Below are positions 27,001 through 42,000 of a DNA stretch of 64,000 bases, one piece after another. The stretch spans positions 17,840,217 to 17,904,216 of the forward strand of contig OY754982.1 of assembly GCA_963576475.1 (NCBI GenBank), given 5' to 3'. This DNA comes from Molanna angustata. Lineage: Eukaryota; Arthropoda; Insecta; Trichoptera; Molannidae. A model generated the notes under the pieces. The model was not told where the DNA came from, made no database searches, and was given only the letters and a program-made list of their open reading frames with translations. Made by a program: the position numbers and the translations under genes. Positions within the stretch are counted from its first letter, which is position 1. The number at the start of each line of letters is the position of its first letter.

Positions 27001-30000
27001 ATTAAGATTAATATTTTAATTTTCTTTTGTATTGCATCTCGGACAATTAACAGGTATTAACACGCACCCAATAACATGTTGCCACATTCTGAAGACTTAC
27101 GAGATTTATCGTCTCACAGATCCAGACTGAAACAGACACAATTAAAAACTGTTTCCACCGGAAATTGAACCGGAACCTTTAGCTCAACAGTCAGATATCC
27201 ATTTAACTGAACCACGAAGGCCGACAATAAATACGAATATATATTACAATAAAGATGAAGATTCCATAAAAGTTGGCAAATCAGGCTCAAATGAACATAC
27301 AAAGTGCATGGTGACCAGATTCTTCTATGGAAAATGTGCTTCTACTTCGTCTTTGTTGTAGTTCTTAACCTGTCACTGGTTATCCCACATTGTGAGATAT
27401 GCCGTGGCGGTCATAGAATACACTAACTATGTATGAAGTTTTTATCCATATTTTGCCGATTACGGAATTGAATTGAATATTCGCGGTTTTGACATGAGCA
27501 GCAATTGTTTAAGAACATAATCCTTACTAATATGTATCTAGAGATTGATTACCGTATATTTCAAACACGGTCGTCCCCAATACGAAACAACATCCACACA
27601 CGAGGAACGCTAGAGTAGGTTAGGTCAATTATATCGAACCATTCACCCATGACAGTTATTTTACCTAGTCATTAAATATAATTAAAATAATGTAGGAGGA
27701 ATCTTAAAATAAGCAAAAAAAGTTCTATTTTTTGTCGTTTTACTTTTGAAAATAGAACCATTTGAAAAGGGATCTGCACCACCTTTGAAAAGTCGAGAGT
27801 AAAATTCTATATTAAAACCCTGGGATGGAAGACAATAATTGAGATATGCGAATGAATGCGTGAAATGTTTGAAATTAGCCCATCTCTCTACCTATCAGAA
27901 AACAGAACCTATAAAGATAGAAATATTTGTTTTATTTTCTCAAATAGCAAAGTAGTTTCCATGAATCAAACTAGTTCACATTGAAACCAATATGGGACTG
28001 CCTAATTTGCCCCACACAGTTTGGAAACTACAATAAGCGCGTGTGGGTGCCTTAACCACAGAGGCATTGAAGATACGAAACAGCTCATGGCAGATACACG
28101 ATTTGCCAAATAATGAGCAAGGTTTTTCTTATTTGAAGACTACTAACGAAAGGGCAGATTATGTCCAGAAAAGAAAGAAAAATTTTACGCGAATTTCCAA
28201 CTTTGAAGACTTGGGCCTACACATTCGGAGACCCGGGACTAGGGAGAAGTAGTTATAGGTACCATGATTATATTTTTAACCTACAAATGAAAAAGCAAAA
28301 TAAATCGTAAAAAATGGTAGTAGTGCTTTTAATTATATTGAATTAGGTATTCACTCCACAGTCCACATTATAATAAATCGATATGAAACGCAAAAGACTA
28401 AAACGTCCTCGATATCATTTAATGTGTATGTCCTAGATAATACCTGAACTAGATATCATCGTTATTATTTATAACAAAGTCCTTGATATCATTAAACCCG
28501 AATAAACACACCATAGAACTAGATGTAGGTATTCATGTTAAACATGAAAGCCTTCAAAACAATTTGAAATGTTATTGGCGTGACCAATTAAGTTCAAGTA
28601 GAGTATGGGATGGATCAGTATGATGTACCTAAATTTGCGAATCTAAAGACAGTGAAATTGGATATCTACACAAAAAAGTCTTATACCTATTATTTTCGTC
28701 TTCGATTTTGGTGTTGACGCCCGAACTCTTTCTGCATTCCTCATTTTTTCTCCCCAACTCTAATTTCTTTTTCTCGACAAACGATGGGGTCAAAGCGTTG
28801 AGTCTGCGGTCATACACGTGTGAATTCTGGCAGAAAACAAAGCTCATGGCCGATACGACGGACGTGACAATCCGTTTCAAAAACCGATTTTTTTAGGTCC
28901 AGATTTAACATTCTTATCAATCTCTTCCGAACAGATTCGTTTAGACACGGTTATTTGATCTTTTCAACACATCAGCACCAAGATCTCTATCTTTTCAAAT
29001 ATTTAATCCATAAATTAAAATAATTTCAGTTTTTAATTTATCTAAAAGTAGAATCAATACATAGTTGAATCAAGACGATACCCGATTATTGGTCTTAAAA
29101 GACGATGATTCCGAAATGATTTACAGTCTCAATAGACATAAAGTTTTGTTATTTTTTTAACTTGAGTAATATCAGCTTGAATTTCGCGACGCAAAATCGT
29201 TCAGAGGAAACTAAAAATCACACAGCGTTTAGATCCCTATCAGAAAGAAATACAGAAGATACCTTATTTCATTTTGCCAAATACATTATAAAAATAATTC
29301 ACCTGTTGTCGATTTAAAACTATTTTTGCATATCGAAGGTTGATTTTGGGCAGGTGCTTATAGAATAAAATATGTATGTGATGAAACGCATCTCGTCATT
29401 CCTTTTTCTCTCTTTTGTAGTTAAAATATATCAGCAGATAAATAAATAATCGATAATTTCGATACATCAGCAACTGATCAATCACAATAGATAAATCTGT
29501 TATTTTTGAAGCCGATTAGTTACGCGAAACTTTCAAGACACGTGTCTGAATTTGTTGAAGAAATGTTTGCATATATTTTAAATCTCTTGTGTTCAAAATA
29601 TCAGAACCAGTCGTGGGACATGTAGAGACTTGTTTGTTTACCTCAAAATAAAACAAATTCAAAATAGAACTTGAAAAATGTAAATATATAACTAATACAC
29701 AGAAATCTCATCATGCTGTCAATAGCTTCATTAAGAAATACGTGTAACAAGACTATGACTATGGACATTTGACATGTAGGTAATAGGGAAAATTAAACTG
29801 AATGTAATTCAAATTTATCTTTTAACTTTGGAAATAAACTCGTCACATACACAGGATGTTTATTATTTTATTACTATCACAACATATCTCCTCCTTCCAT
29901 TCCTCCTTGGTGTAATCGGTCTGCTTATAAATATGAACACACATGAACAAAGAAGACACAGCACCAGTATAATAAGAGAAACAAAAATAGTCTTAAGCAT

Positions 30001-33000
30001 GTGTGCAAAATGTTAAGAATGTGTCAAGACAAAAATCAGTTGATTCATCCCGGAAGAAGACGTGACATGTAGTAAGTACGTGTCTGTCTCAACTATCAGT
30101 TTAGTTAATGACGTCAAATACCATCCAAATCCAAACATCATTTATACTCTACCGACATACTATAGTTCTTTCAGCTACACGTGTAAACAATAATAAAGAA
30201 TAAAACACGCTCGTAATAACTATCGTATGTCATCAGTAAGTTGTAGTTTTCATAAAAAACATGATTTATTCAACATTAGGTATCTATTCATTTTACGAGA
30301 CAGTAAAAAAACTTGTATATAGATTGTTCAGCAAGTATTCAACACTAATATTACAAAACAAAGTTGATTTTATGAAAATGAGAATTCGACATTTAGGTGC
30401 AATTAAAATATTTTAAATGAAAAATTACTAAAAAGATCAATATCCTCTCTCACATCCCACAACCTCTATGTCCCACCTTACTTACATGTTTTTTTTTTGG
30501 CTCCACCCGTTAAGAGTGTTCTCAGCCATTTAAGTTAACATATTAAATTATCTAAATCAGTGATTCCCTAACTATGGTACGCGTACCACTGGTGGTACGC
30601 AACAATTATTAAGGTGGTACGCAAGCAGCCATGGCCATAGGACATACACAGTAAATGAGTAAATAATTTTGGCTAAAAGTTAAAAATGAATATCCATCGC
30701 TGTCCAGAAAAGCATTACTGTTTCTGATTCCATTTACAATTACAACCACATATCTCTGTGAGAGCGGATTTTCTGCTATGTTGATAATAAAAAACAAATA
30801 TCGTAATAGGAAGCTTAATGTTGCCCCCAATTTGCGCTTAAAATTAAGTACAACTGAGCCAAATATTTCCTATCTTGCCTCGAACATGCAGCACCATTTT
30901 TCGCACTAAGAATATTGTATTATTTTCCTATAGTTAATAAATGATAATGTTGAAACAGTTGTTGCAGTTTTTATTACTTTACCATTTTGAAGGTTTTTTT
31001 AACGGTTACAGTTCAGTGGTACGCTACTGATTTGTAATTTCGTGTGTGGTACGCGAAATCAAAAGTTTGGGAACCACTGATCTAAATGGAGAGAAACCTA
31101 AATTATTTTTGTATACCTATTTATTTTACTTCAATCAATTTCAATTTTATGTACAGAGTTAGATTTTAATATCATTAATTTTGATGAATTTTTTGATCAA
31201 AATGTTCACCTGCCTGGAATTGTACCTCAACAATGTCCTCACATTTGTTGGCATTGGAATCCCAATCTCTGCGAGGTCGGTAAAAAAGGACGGATATCTA
31301 TCGTTTATGGGGCATTCAAGAAATAAATGATCCAGTGTCTCATCACTAATCAAACACTCGCAAAGACTGCTATCAATGATCCCTATTTTTTTAAATGCTC
31401 TCTGGTACAACAGTGTCCCATGCGAATACGACACATAACGCTGATGGAATGTTTACCTTACTTTGTTTCTGTGATTTTACGTTTGATATGTTACGTGTTT
31501 ATCTTTCTGTATGTTTTTTTGTTATAAATTTAATGTTCCTACCACTACACTATTTATGGCATCACGTTGCTTTGGTTGGTTGGAAGAAATTGCTTCAAGG
31601 TGAAACAAATTAAAAATAGAACACAATCACAAGATACACAAAAAGATATCTAATACTTTAGACACAGGCGTAGGTAATAATAATATCATATACTATGATT
31701 TTTTTGTTTGATTCCAAAAATCTGACATGATATTTTTATTTGTATTATAAAATAATAATACGAGTTATAAAAAAATCCGAGAACACATTCTCAAACCTCA
31801 CGTGGCTATTTTAGTTTTTTTTTACCAAACATTTAAATGGAACAACATTACCATGTTATGTTTTCATTCAGTCAATAATAGCGTTACAATTTAGTATCAA
31901 TATTCATATAAAGATCGATCGATTACTTATTCAACCGTTGTATATTATGTAGGTAGGTACCTCTACCTATTTCTTTAAGACAGGAAACGGAAATAGTCGA
32001 GTACCTTCCGGTTACAGTCAACGACCAATAATTATAAATAAAAACATATTCAAAATACTTTGTATTGGAGAATCTTGACTTTACTAACACAAATAATGTA
32101 GGATGGATTGCCTACTAAAAAAATGATCCAAGTGTGATTATTATTATTATTATTTATTTATTTATAGACAGGCACGAAGGCAGATGTGCCTATATTCACT
32201 GTCGAATTTTAATATTTGGTTGTAGGTAACTATTTTGCTTTGTCCAAAAAAAAAGTCCAGTCTATTCATGAAAATATTAACATTTTCAGCATCCAAAACA
32301 TAATGGTGCATTTTATTCCAAGTATTCACAACTCTATTTGAAAGAAAACGCCTTCGAGAATTTGTCGAGAACCTAATTTTCACAAGTTTTAAGCTATGGC
32401 CACGCAAATATTATATTGAAAATTATATTGAAAATTTTAAATGAAGTGTCAACTTAAAAATACATAAAAACCCAGCAATATATATATATACCACAATACA
32501 CCCTTACTCTTAATACAAGAAATAGACATTTGCTGCAACCGACTCATACACAGACTACTTTTGCCCAGAGATACTACACATTTTTAGCACCCAGAATATA
32601 TAATATGGTTATGTCTGATATCTTGGACAAGTACAGCCGAGTGAACATAATTTTGGAAAGCTGGTTACTGATTGGTTGATTCGGAGAGGGAGAGAAGAGT
32701 CAGAAAGAGACTTGACGTTTGTCCTAAGATAATTTTAATAAAATTTATAATTCTTTCTTACACCCTTTTACACATATCCACACACGCAAACACACCCCCA
32801 CGTTAACAAAAACACAAAGACACTTGATAAATTTTTCATGTACCAACTATTGAATTCTATAGGTATGTCCTTTTTTTATTTTTTTTATATTTTTTTTATG
32901 TCTTAGAATGTGTTATTTTGTACTTTATTATTTGTACTTTTTATATTTTTTGTACCTCAGAATATGTTAAGAATTCACGTAGCTAAAATTTCTTCGTACT

Positions 33001-36000
33001 TATTGCCTAGTGTTACCTCAGAACAGGCTTTGCCTAGTGAGGTAATAAATTCCATTTATATATTTCATGTTATGTTATATTTTATATTATATTTTGTATT
33101 GTATTATGGAAATAAATTTAAAAAAAAAATGCTTTAACCTTGACATTTTGTAAAATAACAATATTGAGTCTATTCATACGCGAAGTAAATAATATACCTG
33201 AGTAGCTTATTTTTTTATCGCGAAACATTGAAATTGGCTATATTTTGCGTTTAACATCATTAACATAACTCTAAAACATAATCGATCATAACCGATTTCG
33301 CTCACCTATAGCACAATCATTATGCTTAATTAAGGGAAACTATGATAAAAAAATAAAACATGATAATTTTAAGTTCCAACTATATATTTAGTTTCTTATA
33401 TGCAGGTACATGTTATTCAGTTAAAAATCATTTCATCATAGGTATATTTAATGGAAATGAAGCAAAGAAATTACGGTTTATTAAATTAATGTAAAGACAT
33501 CTGCTTCTTATCTTAAACACTTGCAAAAAACAACAGACGTTTTTAAAACAATATTATGTAGTCTTATTTGAACAACAAAAAAAGAATAATAATTTCCCTA
33601 TAAAGTTGATAAATAAACATAAAAACAATATTATGTAATGATTAGACAAGTCTTCTTTGAACAACAACATACGAATAATAATTTCTCTATAAAATTGATA
33701 AATAAATTTAGTTTTTTATGTTAGTAAGATGAAAATAAGTAGGATGAAAATAAATGCCCTAAGGTGGTTCGGCCACATAGAAAGAATGAGTGATGACCGT
33801 CTGACAAAAAAAGTATACAAGGCTGATAAAAGAGGAATGAAAAGTAGAGGTCGGCCAAGAAAGAGTTGGCACGATCACATAAATGGGATTTTGAAAGATG
33901 GAGATGTTAGAAGTAAGAATAATAGAAGAGCGTGTATGAGACGATGTATGGACGTGAATGAAGCGAGGAATGTATGTCAAGAGAGAGGAGTCTGGCGTTC
34001 GGTTCTCTCTGCCTACCCCAAATAGGGAAATGGCGTGATGGTATGGGTATTTTGTAAGTATGTAGGTATTTTTACTCCTCACTAACACAAGGTGATATAG
34101 TGGGGAGTTATGATTTCGCAATTTTTAAGGGTATTTTTTTTTTTGCAGATTATCAACTAGTATCATGCTGAGATTGTATTCTGAAAGTTTCATCACAATG
34201 TATCTGTGTGTGTGTGCTATGTGCAGTGTGCTATGTGCAGTGTGCTATGTGCTATGTGCTATGTACGGCGTGTTCATTTTACTTTATCGATTATAGACTA
34301 AAGTACTCATTCGATTCTATTCAAATTTTGCAAATTTGTATATCTAATGCTCACTTAGATCCCATTAGATTTTGAACGATATATGAATAGTGCTTCTCAA
34401 TTTTTTTAACTGTCAAATATTTCAAAGTGACCCCAAGCTCAGGAAACTTAAAATTTGAAATTTTTATTTTCAAATAGGTAAAAAGGCTCCTCACTTTCAT
34501 AAAATGGCATTAAAGAAATATCAACTTTTCATAATAAAATAAAAAAATAATTAAACAAACTCATTTCATAAAATCGCTGAAAATTTTCCATACAAAATTT
34601 GAGTACGGAACATCTTTGACTAGGTATATACCAAAGACCTTATAATAATATATACTGACTAAAGGTTATATATTAACATTATTATTGTGAAATTTGCTCT
34701 GTTTATGTTAAATTATTATTTAATTTTACTCTTTTACATCATTTTTCATAATATCTTATATGAATATTAGGAAAATGTTTATTTTATCAGTTTTTTTTAG
34801 AAACCGGACGTCATAAGAGTTTATTTTCTAGAAATATACTAGTTACTAATAAATATTTTGTGTTTTTTTACATACATACTATCATGCCTTGTTCATATTG
34901 AGGTAGGCAGAGAGAACCGAGCGCCATACTTTCCTATCCTGATATACTTTTCTCGCTTCACTTAATCCAAACATTGCCTCATGCACACTCTCCTACTATC
35001 TAAACTTCAGATTCCATTCATGTGATTTAAATGAGTCTTTCTCGACCGACCTCTATCTCTTATTCCGCATCTTTTAGCCATGTATAATTTTTTTGTCAAC
35101 TGTTCTTCATCTGTTCTTTCTATGTGGCCGATCCACTTAAGGACATATATTATATTTTTATCTTGCATGTGGCGTCCTTTTCCAACATACATTCTGTTCT
35201 TGTGCTTACTTTTTTTATTCAATCACACATCGTCTTATTACACATTTGTCTGAGAGACCTCATTTCAACGGCAGTTATTCTACTTGGGAAACTTGATGTT
35301 TTACTATGTTGTTTTGAAAAATATATAAAAAGGACATTATTTACATTGAATTACATTCATGTATTCTCAATGTAACATAAAGAAATTAAGTTTATAAAAA
35401 AATAACAAAACAAATAATATTCATCAATTACTAATTTCCACTAGCGTCTACAATCCGCATTAACCATTCCGCATTATGTTTCCGGTTGGCTCTCTGATTG
35501 GTTGAGGTCTCGTAGTATGGAGTCAAATGAGCTGTGAAATTTTATATTAAATGCAATAAATTAAATAAAAAATGTAAATTTAACTTATAATAATTTATAA
35601 TTCAATTTATAAAGCAACTCGCTCACGCGAGTCGCTATTATTATTATACACAAACTTACACCTAACCTAATAATGCAGAAAAGAAGAGCTGGGGCTAGAC
35701 GCTACTCTAATTTCCAATGTAAAGTTTGAATTTAGAACAACTTGTATAGACTTAATATTGATTTTTGAAATCATAATATTGTGTATGTTCATCATGAGTA
35801 ACAAACTATATTTTTCCAGACCAGCCATAACATGTCATGCATAGAAAACTTTCATATTACTATATAATATAATTTATATTTCACAAAGTATGCTTTTGAA
35901 AAATTTCTTTTAGAATTTTTGGTTCATTGTCTTAAAATTATGCACAAAAGCTAAAGAAATATTTCATGGTATTAGTTAAAGCAGCACTTCAGAGATCAAG

Positions 36001-39000
36001 TGATTTTTTTTTCCTATATTATGTTTAGTATTATATATTAAAAGTGTTCTTTGATTGACCAGACTCTTATTGAGCAGTCTCTCTCGCACCCACACATTTA
36101 CAGATCTATGTCACTGTGCACTACGAGCTCAGGAGATTAGTCTGTGTATAATAAATCGTTAAATTTTAGTGACTTTAAATATATATATTTGTAAAATAGA
36201 AATAGAATAATGTTTATAAAGAAATGCTTTTACTCATAAGCAAAATTTGAATGAAAAACAGCTTTTGTTATACTGAATGAGGGCAATATAGAAATATTAT
36301 TTTCAATATTTGTCTTGTTTGTAGTAAATCGTTTGTCTAATTTAATTATTATATTTATAAAATTTCTCATACCTAATGTATGTGATTCTTATACATACCA
36401 TAATGCCATGATCCTCACATGGTAGACAGAGAAAACTGAATGCTATATATCTTGACACACAATCATCGCCTTGTCAACATTCATACATCTTCTTATACAT
36501 GTTTATCTGTTCTTCACGCTTCTAACCTTTTCGTCTTTCAAAATACCATTCACATGGTCATGCCATCCCTTTCTTGGGCGGCATTGATTTCTCATTTCAT
36601 TCCTATGCGCATTGTATATTTTCTTCGTCAGGCATTCCTCATTCATTCTCGCCATGTGGCCAATTAATGAATGAAATGAATTCATCATTTTCATTCTATT
36701 AATGACATCTATCTTCATCTTAAATTCATTTTAGTGATCTCATTTAAACTGCATTTATTCAGCTTTCATGTGACTTCTGCCATGTCCAGGTTTCACTTGC
36801 ATACATCAAGGTTGGCACTATTAAGATAGCGTTATCAATGGCAACTTTAGCATCCTTTGATATGTTGCGGTCATTCATAACTGGTCTAAGTGCTCCATTC
36901 CCTCTGTTTCTTGCCATAACTCTTCTTTCGATCTCCTTATCAATCCGTCCATTCCGGTATTCCGTTGCTTCCCAAATAGACATATTCGTCTACTTGCTTG
37001 AACCATTTGTTCTCTAATTTTATTTGGTACGCTGTTCTGCTTTCACTCTTTTGAAACACCATTTGAACTTCGATTTGCTGGCATCCATTCTCAGTACGTT
37101 CTCTTTACATCCTTCATATACTATACTTACTGAATTGTCAACGTTTTGACATTTCTCATATACCTACTAAAATTCAGACAGATAAATTTAAACGAATCGG
37201 AATGGGACATATTATGAATATTTCGATTTGTGTGATAGATTTTGTATTTTAATGAATTATTGTGTTGTTTTTCTTGTTAATTGTTGTGTTGTTTAATACG
37301 AGTTTTATGTTTTATTTTTACCATATTTTTATAATGGCTAAGAGGCCGTGTATGTGAATATAAATAAATAAATTTCAGACCCTTGCTATCCTCCATAAAA
37401 GTTCTGATGCAACATTCAACGTATAGATTGAAGAGCCATGGAGATAGCATGCACCCCATTATTTATAGAGAACTATGTTGTTACTGTGTCGGTGACACAA
37501 ACACGTGATATTCAGTAGTGGCCAAAAGAATGGAAACTTTTTATTTTGACTACATTTTTCAACTTACTAGGTGATTCATTTTACTTTTTCATTGAAATTT
37601 TATTGCATTCTTATTGTTTTTAATGACAAATATTTTCTTTTGTTTATTTCGCAAGAAACAATAAATATTTTTTTAATTGTTTTAACTTTTTTTTACAAAA
37701 TTAGTTAATCCTTTCTAATTTGTCTCATAATGAGTTGTAAGGAACATATACCTTACTATTTGATGATATGAATCATCATTATTACTCACATTATTTCTGG
37801 AAATTTGTTTTTTTGATGTCTGTGATCATTAGAAAGTAATTATTGAGGATATTTGAAATCCTATCTAAGCAAGAGCTATTAGTCTGTCGTTCGTCCTGTA
37901 CTGTGTCATTTGTAAGTGGTTGGACTGTTTTTCAAATTCTGAGATTATTTTATTCTGAAACTTCTTCTGAAACATGCTTGGAGGCTACTGGTCACCTACA
38001 AAATGTAGTAGAGCAGTTACCCTACGAGAAGAGGGATATACATATAAACAAATTGCTGAAAAGTTGGGACACAGAGCGTCCAAGTCTGGAGTTCAAAGGT
38101 CTGCGAGAGGTTCAAAGTCTCCAAAAGTTTACACAATGCTGTAAAATCTGGCAGAAACCGGAAGACGTTATTGATAGACGACAGAAGGATAACGAAATTA
38201 GCTCTTCAAGACCGTAGATCCACTTCGAGTGATATCCAACACATCCTTGCTGAGAGTGGTATAATTGTAAGCGCTAGGACGATTCGACGACGCCTAGTCA
38301 ACAATGGATTAAGGGCCAGAAGCCCAAGTAAAAAAGCTTACTTGTATAGTAAACAAAGGGAAAAAAGACTCAATTGGGCAAAAGAACACAAGAATTGGAC
38401 CAAAGAAGACTGGAAGAATGTAATCTGGAGCGATGAAACAAAAATTTCTATATTTGTATCGGATGGAATAAAGTATGTTAGGAGGAGAACTGGAGAAGAC
38501 TTGTTACCAGTGTGTACCACCGTCACCATGAAGCACCCTCTCAGCATAATGATATGGGGGTGCATGTCAAGAAGTGGCGTGGGTCGTCTACATATCATTG
38601 ATGGGACGTTACATGAAAAAAATACAAGGAGACTATCTTGGATCCAAAGTTAAAGCCTTTTATAGCGGATCTGTTTGGAGAAAATAGAGAGACATGCATA
38701 TTCCAGCAAGACAACGCACCCTTTCATACTGCTAAAAGTGTCTCAAGCTGGTTCGAAGAAAATAATATTATGGTACTTAAGTGGCCTGGTAACAGCCCAG
38801 ATCTTAATTAGATAGAAAACTTGTGGGCCAGGTTGAAAATCTTTGTATCTTTATACTTTGCTGCTATTGCTTTGTGGCACATTTTAACTAATATAATTAA
38901 ATAAAATCTCTTATCGAATAAGAGGGCCCTGATTGAAGCTGTAATAAAATCATGATTCAAGGTCATCAATAATGCAGATTTGGAGAAGTTGGTGGACTCA

Positions 39001-42000
39001 ATGCCTCGAAGAATGAAGGCTGTGATAAAAAATAAAGGCTACCCAACTAAATACTAAAGTGATTTATCTTAAACACGTGAATTTTAAATTTTATTGTCAT
39101 TAACAATTTTCCATAGCTGAGCACAATATTTTTTATATTTTATTCAATGTACAATAATTTTAATAAAATGTGTATTATATCTGAATATTTTATGTATAAA
39201 TGATAATTCATGCATAACCCACACTATAATAAAGACAAGGCAATAATATTTTTTTAGAAATATTCATTTAGAAATCTAAGAAGGAAGATTTTCTATATAA
39301 TTTAGTCGAGTAAAAAATAGTTTCCATTTTTTTGGCCACTACTGTATTATATAGGTACAAATTTTTATTTGTTAACCGTTCATCTTAAGTTCATTCTATA
39401 TGGTCAAACAAAAAAAATATAAACCAAATTTTGAATTAATTGAACTAACATATTTAACAAACCAAATATTTATTTAGAAATAATTGAAATAGCCCACCTA
39501 AGTGTTGAAGAATGATAAATTACTGATTTTCAAATAATAAGTACCTGCCAATAAATCTAAAGTTTAAGTTATGGTTTAAGTATTGAATTTAGAATAAAAT
39601 ATGAAATTATGTGAACAAAAAACTGATTTAATAGATAAACATTATTTTTGAAAAATAGTACAATATAATAATTTATAGTACAAGTCATTGAACCAGCCAT
39701 TGTATGTAGTACAAGTCATTGAACGACTGTTAGTCAAGTAAAGGTTTTTTAAACAACTGCGATCGAGCGCCATTGTTGATTGTTTTGGCAGGGTTGAAAT
39801 TCATAGTATAATTAGTTGCATGTAACTAGGGAATGCAATCCCGCAGGACGATGTCAATCCAGGTATTTGCGGGACTGAACAATCTTAGTACCGCTGGATC
39901 CAGGTATTTGCGGGATCCAGCAGGGTGGACTTAGATATCTTATCAATCGTATAATAAAGACCTAATTAATACCTCGATCTACCAACCTTGTTTTTAGAGT
40001 TTTAAATTTATACCTAATCAAACACGTTCTTTGGGACATTTTAAATGGTTTATTAACATACTTACCTCTAGTTAGACATCGGTAAAGTTTGTCATAAATT
40101 GGCAAAGAATAAAATGAGACATAAATTTATATTACAAATTAAATTTAAATAATAACGTTCACACGACAAACAATATTTTTGTACAATAAGCATCATAAGT
40201 TTAAACATTATTTTGGAAATAGCTTCGTAAAAAAGTTAAAGTATTGTGTCGTCTGATAAACGGCTTCTGATATTGGACACAAGGTAGCCAGTGGCTGAAA
40301 AAGCTCGTTCAGATTCCACGCTGGTTGGCACAATAGTCATTTGCGCATTGTAAGTGAATTGAAGGTATGTGCCTTTCCACCGGACTCGAAATAATTCATT
40401 TCCTTCTTTATCAAAACCTCAATGTTGCTCATATTGCCAGATCTAGGTTGTTGGGCTGTTGATCTCGAACTCTTCATACTAATCAAAGTAAGTTTGAGTT
40501 CGTCTTGAAGTGACATTGGTGCTGCTGCTGCTGCTGCGTATGTCTCCTGATTTGCGAGAGGAGTGTCGTCATCCTAAGGTTCATCAGCGTCAGCAGGAGC
40601 AGTGGCTTCTGCGTTGTTACCCATGTCCGTGTACTCTAGCCTTTCGACTATAGTTTTGATTGTCTTGCATATTAAACTTTTTGAAGGTAGACTAAATGTG
40701 TCATCAACATTAATAAATTGACTACTGTCTTCTTCGTACTTATATGGATCATGTAAGTATATAATAAAACCGCTGTCAAGTTAGTTCGCCGCTCTGAAAT
40801 CCGTTTCCTCAACAAATCAACAAAGAGTAACACGTATGAATTACGCTTCTCTGTAATCCCGCCAGTCCAGCGGGAAACGCAAAATTTTCGACCGAGATTA
40901 GTCCCGCAAAATGTCTGCGGGATCTCGGTATTTCGGGATCCCGTTTGGGATTGCATTCCCTACATGTAACACATTACATCCAACTGTTGATAGTATGTGT
41001 ATAGTAAAAGAATACGTAAAAATCCATGTATTTTATAAATAAAAATAAATAAACGTACCAAACTATGAACCCTAGCATCTAAATTATTGAATATTTTTAA
41101 GATATTTTGTTTTTTATATAAAAAATGTATGTCAGGCAAGACTTGTGTGAAGGTCAGTAGGTACTTTTTCCTCTCTCGAATATGTAAACAGCTTGATGGT
41201 ATGTATGTATGGAGATTAAGTATCAAACTACTGAGATTCCCCGTAAGAAAAGTTCAAGATGCACTGCGATAGTGTATATGTTTTTATAGAAAATTAAATT
41301 ATCTAGTTGGTTTTTCTGCGTTTTTCAATATTTAAGAAAAATGGGAAATAAAGTCAGTAAAAAACACACAAATTATTATAAAAAATATACATAAATATAT
41401 GTTTTTAATTTGATGCCAAAAAGAATAGTGTTTGTAATCATTTTTATTGACTCACAAACAGCGAAGTGTATAATTTTATTTTAATATTATATTTATTACG
41501 CTGCAGTTTATCAATGTTGGAGATAGTTTTTTCAAGTCAAGTTTGTTCAAAATGCAGAAAAATATCAAAAAACATTAGGTTTCCGTTGATTTAATTCACG
41601 TATAAAACTTTTTTAACGCACGTGATATTTATCTTAACTAACATGTAACTTCATCATGTATTAGGGTGTTTTAATAAATCATATTATATTCAATTACTAG
41701 ATTCAGTGTTTTATGTTCTCTTAATTTCTCCCAAATGTAAAACAAAATGTTTAATTTTGTTTTATAAAAGTCTGTACTTAACATCTATAAAACATATTGT
41801 CATATAAAAGGAATATAACAGGTTCATCGACAACTACATATTATGTTTTATAAAAGTTTTTGTTTTTCATTTATAAAACCAACTGTTGATAATAGGTATA
41901 TAAACGTCACACTAATAATTTTATGTCGTATTGAAGTCATCCATAATACCACTATACAATCGTCTATTAAAGTTTTTTCTAAAACGTTTATAGGCCAATA

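Larger units (their letters stand above)
37513..39344 (+). mobile_element. Tc1-like element, inactive
   Basis: 25-bp inverted ends: the first 20 bases cagtagtggccaaaagaatg are mirrored at 39320-39344 with one difference. 1832 bp. It encodes a broken DD34E transposase and carries a roughly 65-bp foreign insert near 38850-38915. The right flank begins TA as expected; the left flank TT does not match. Mirrored exactly at 47530-49361. Confidence 0.88.
39827..40962 (-). mobile_element. hAT element in left arm, 8-bp target duplication CATGTAAC
   Basis: Flanked by catgtaac at 39819-39826 and 40963-40970. Termini tagggaatgcaatccc on both sides, with cgggat/atcccg subterminal motifs (ggtatttgcgggact, cggtatttcgggatccc). 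1136 bp. It carries a broken hAT transposase 3' half. The host is repeat R1, whose empty relative is at 56341. Mirrored at 45912-47047. Confidence 0.88.

Noticed and set aside
37843..38217. Separate protein-coding gene before the Tc1 frame
   Set aside because: It lies inside the Tc1 inverted ends; a different frame of the same region gives the Tc1 N-terminal helix-turn-helix, so this is a frameshift shadow.
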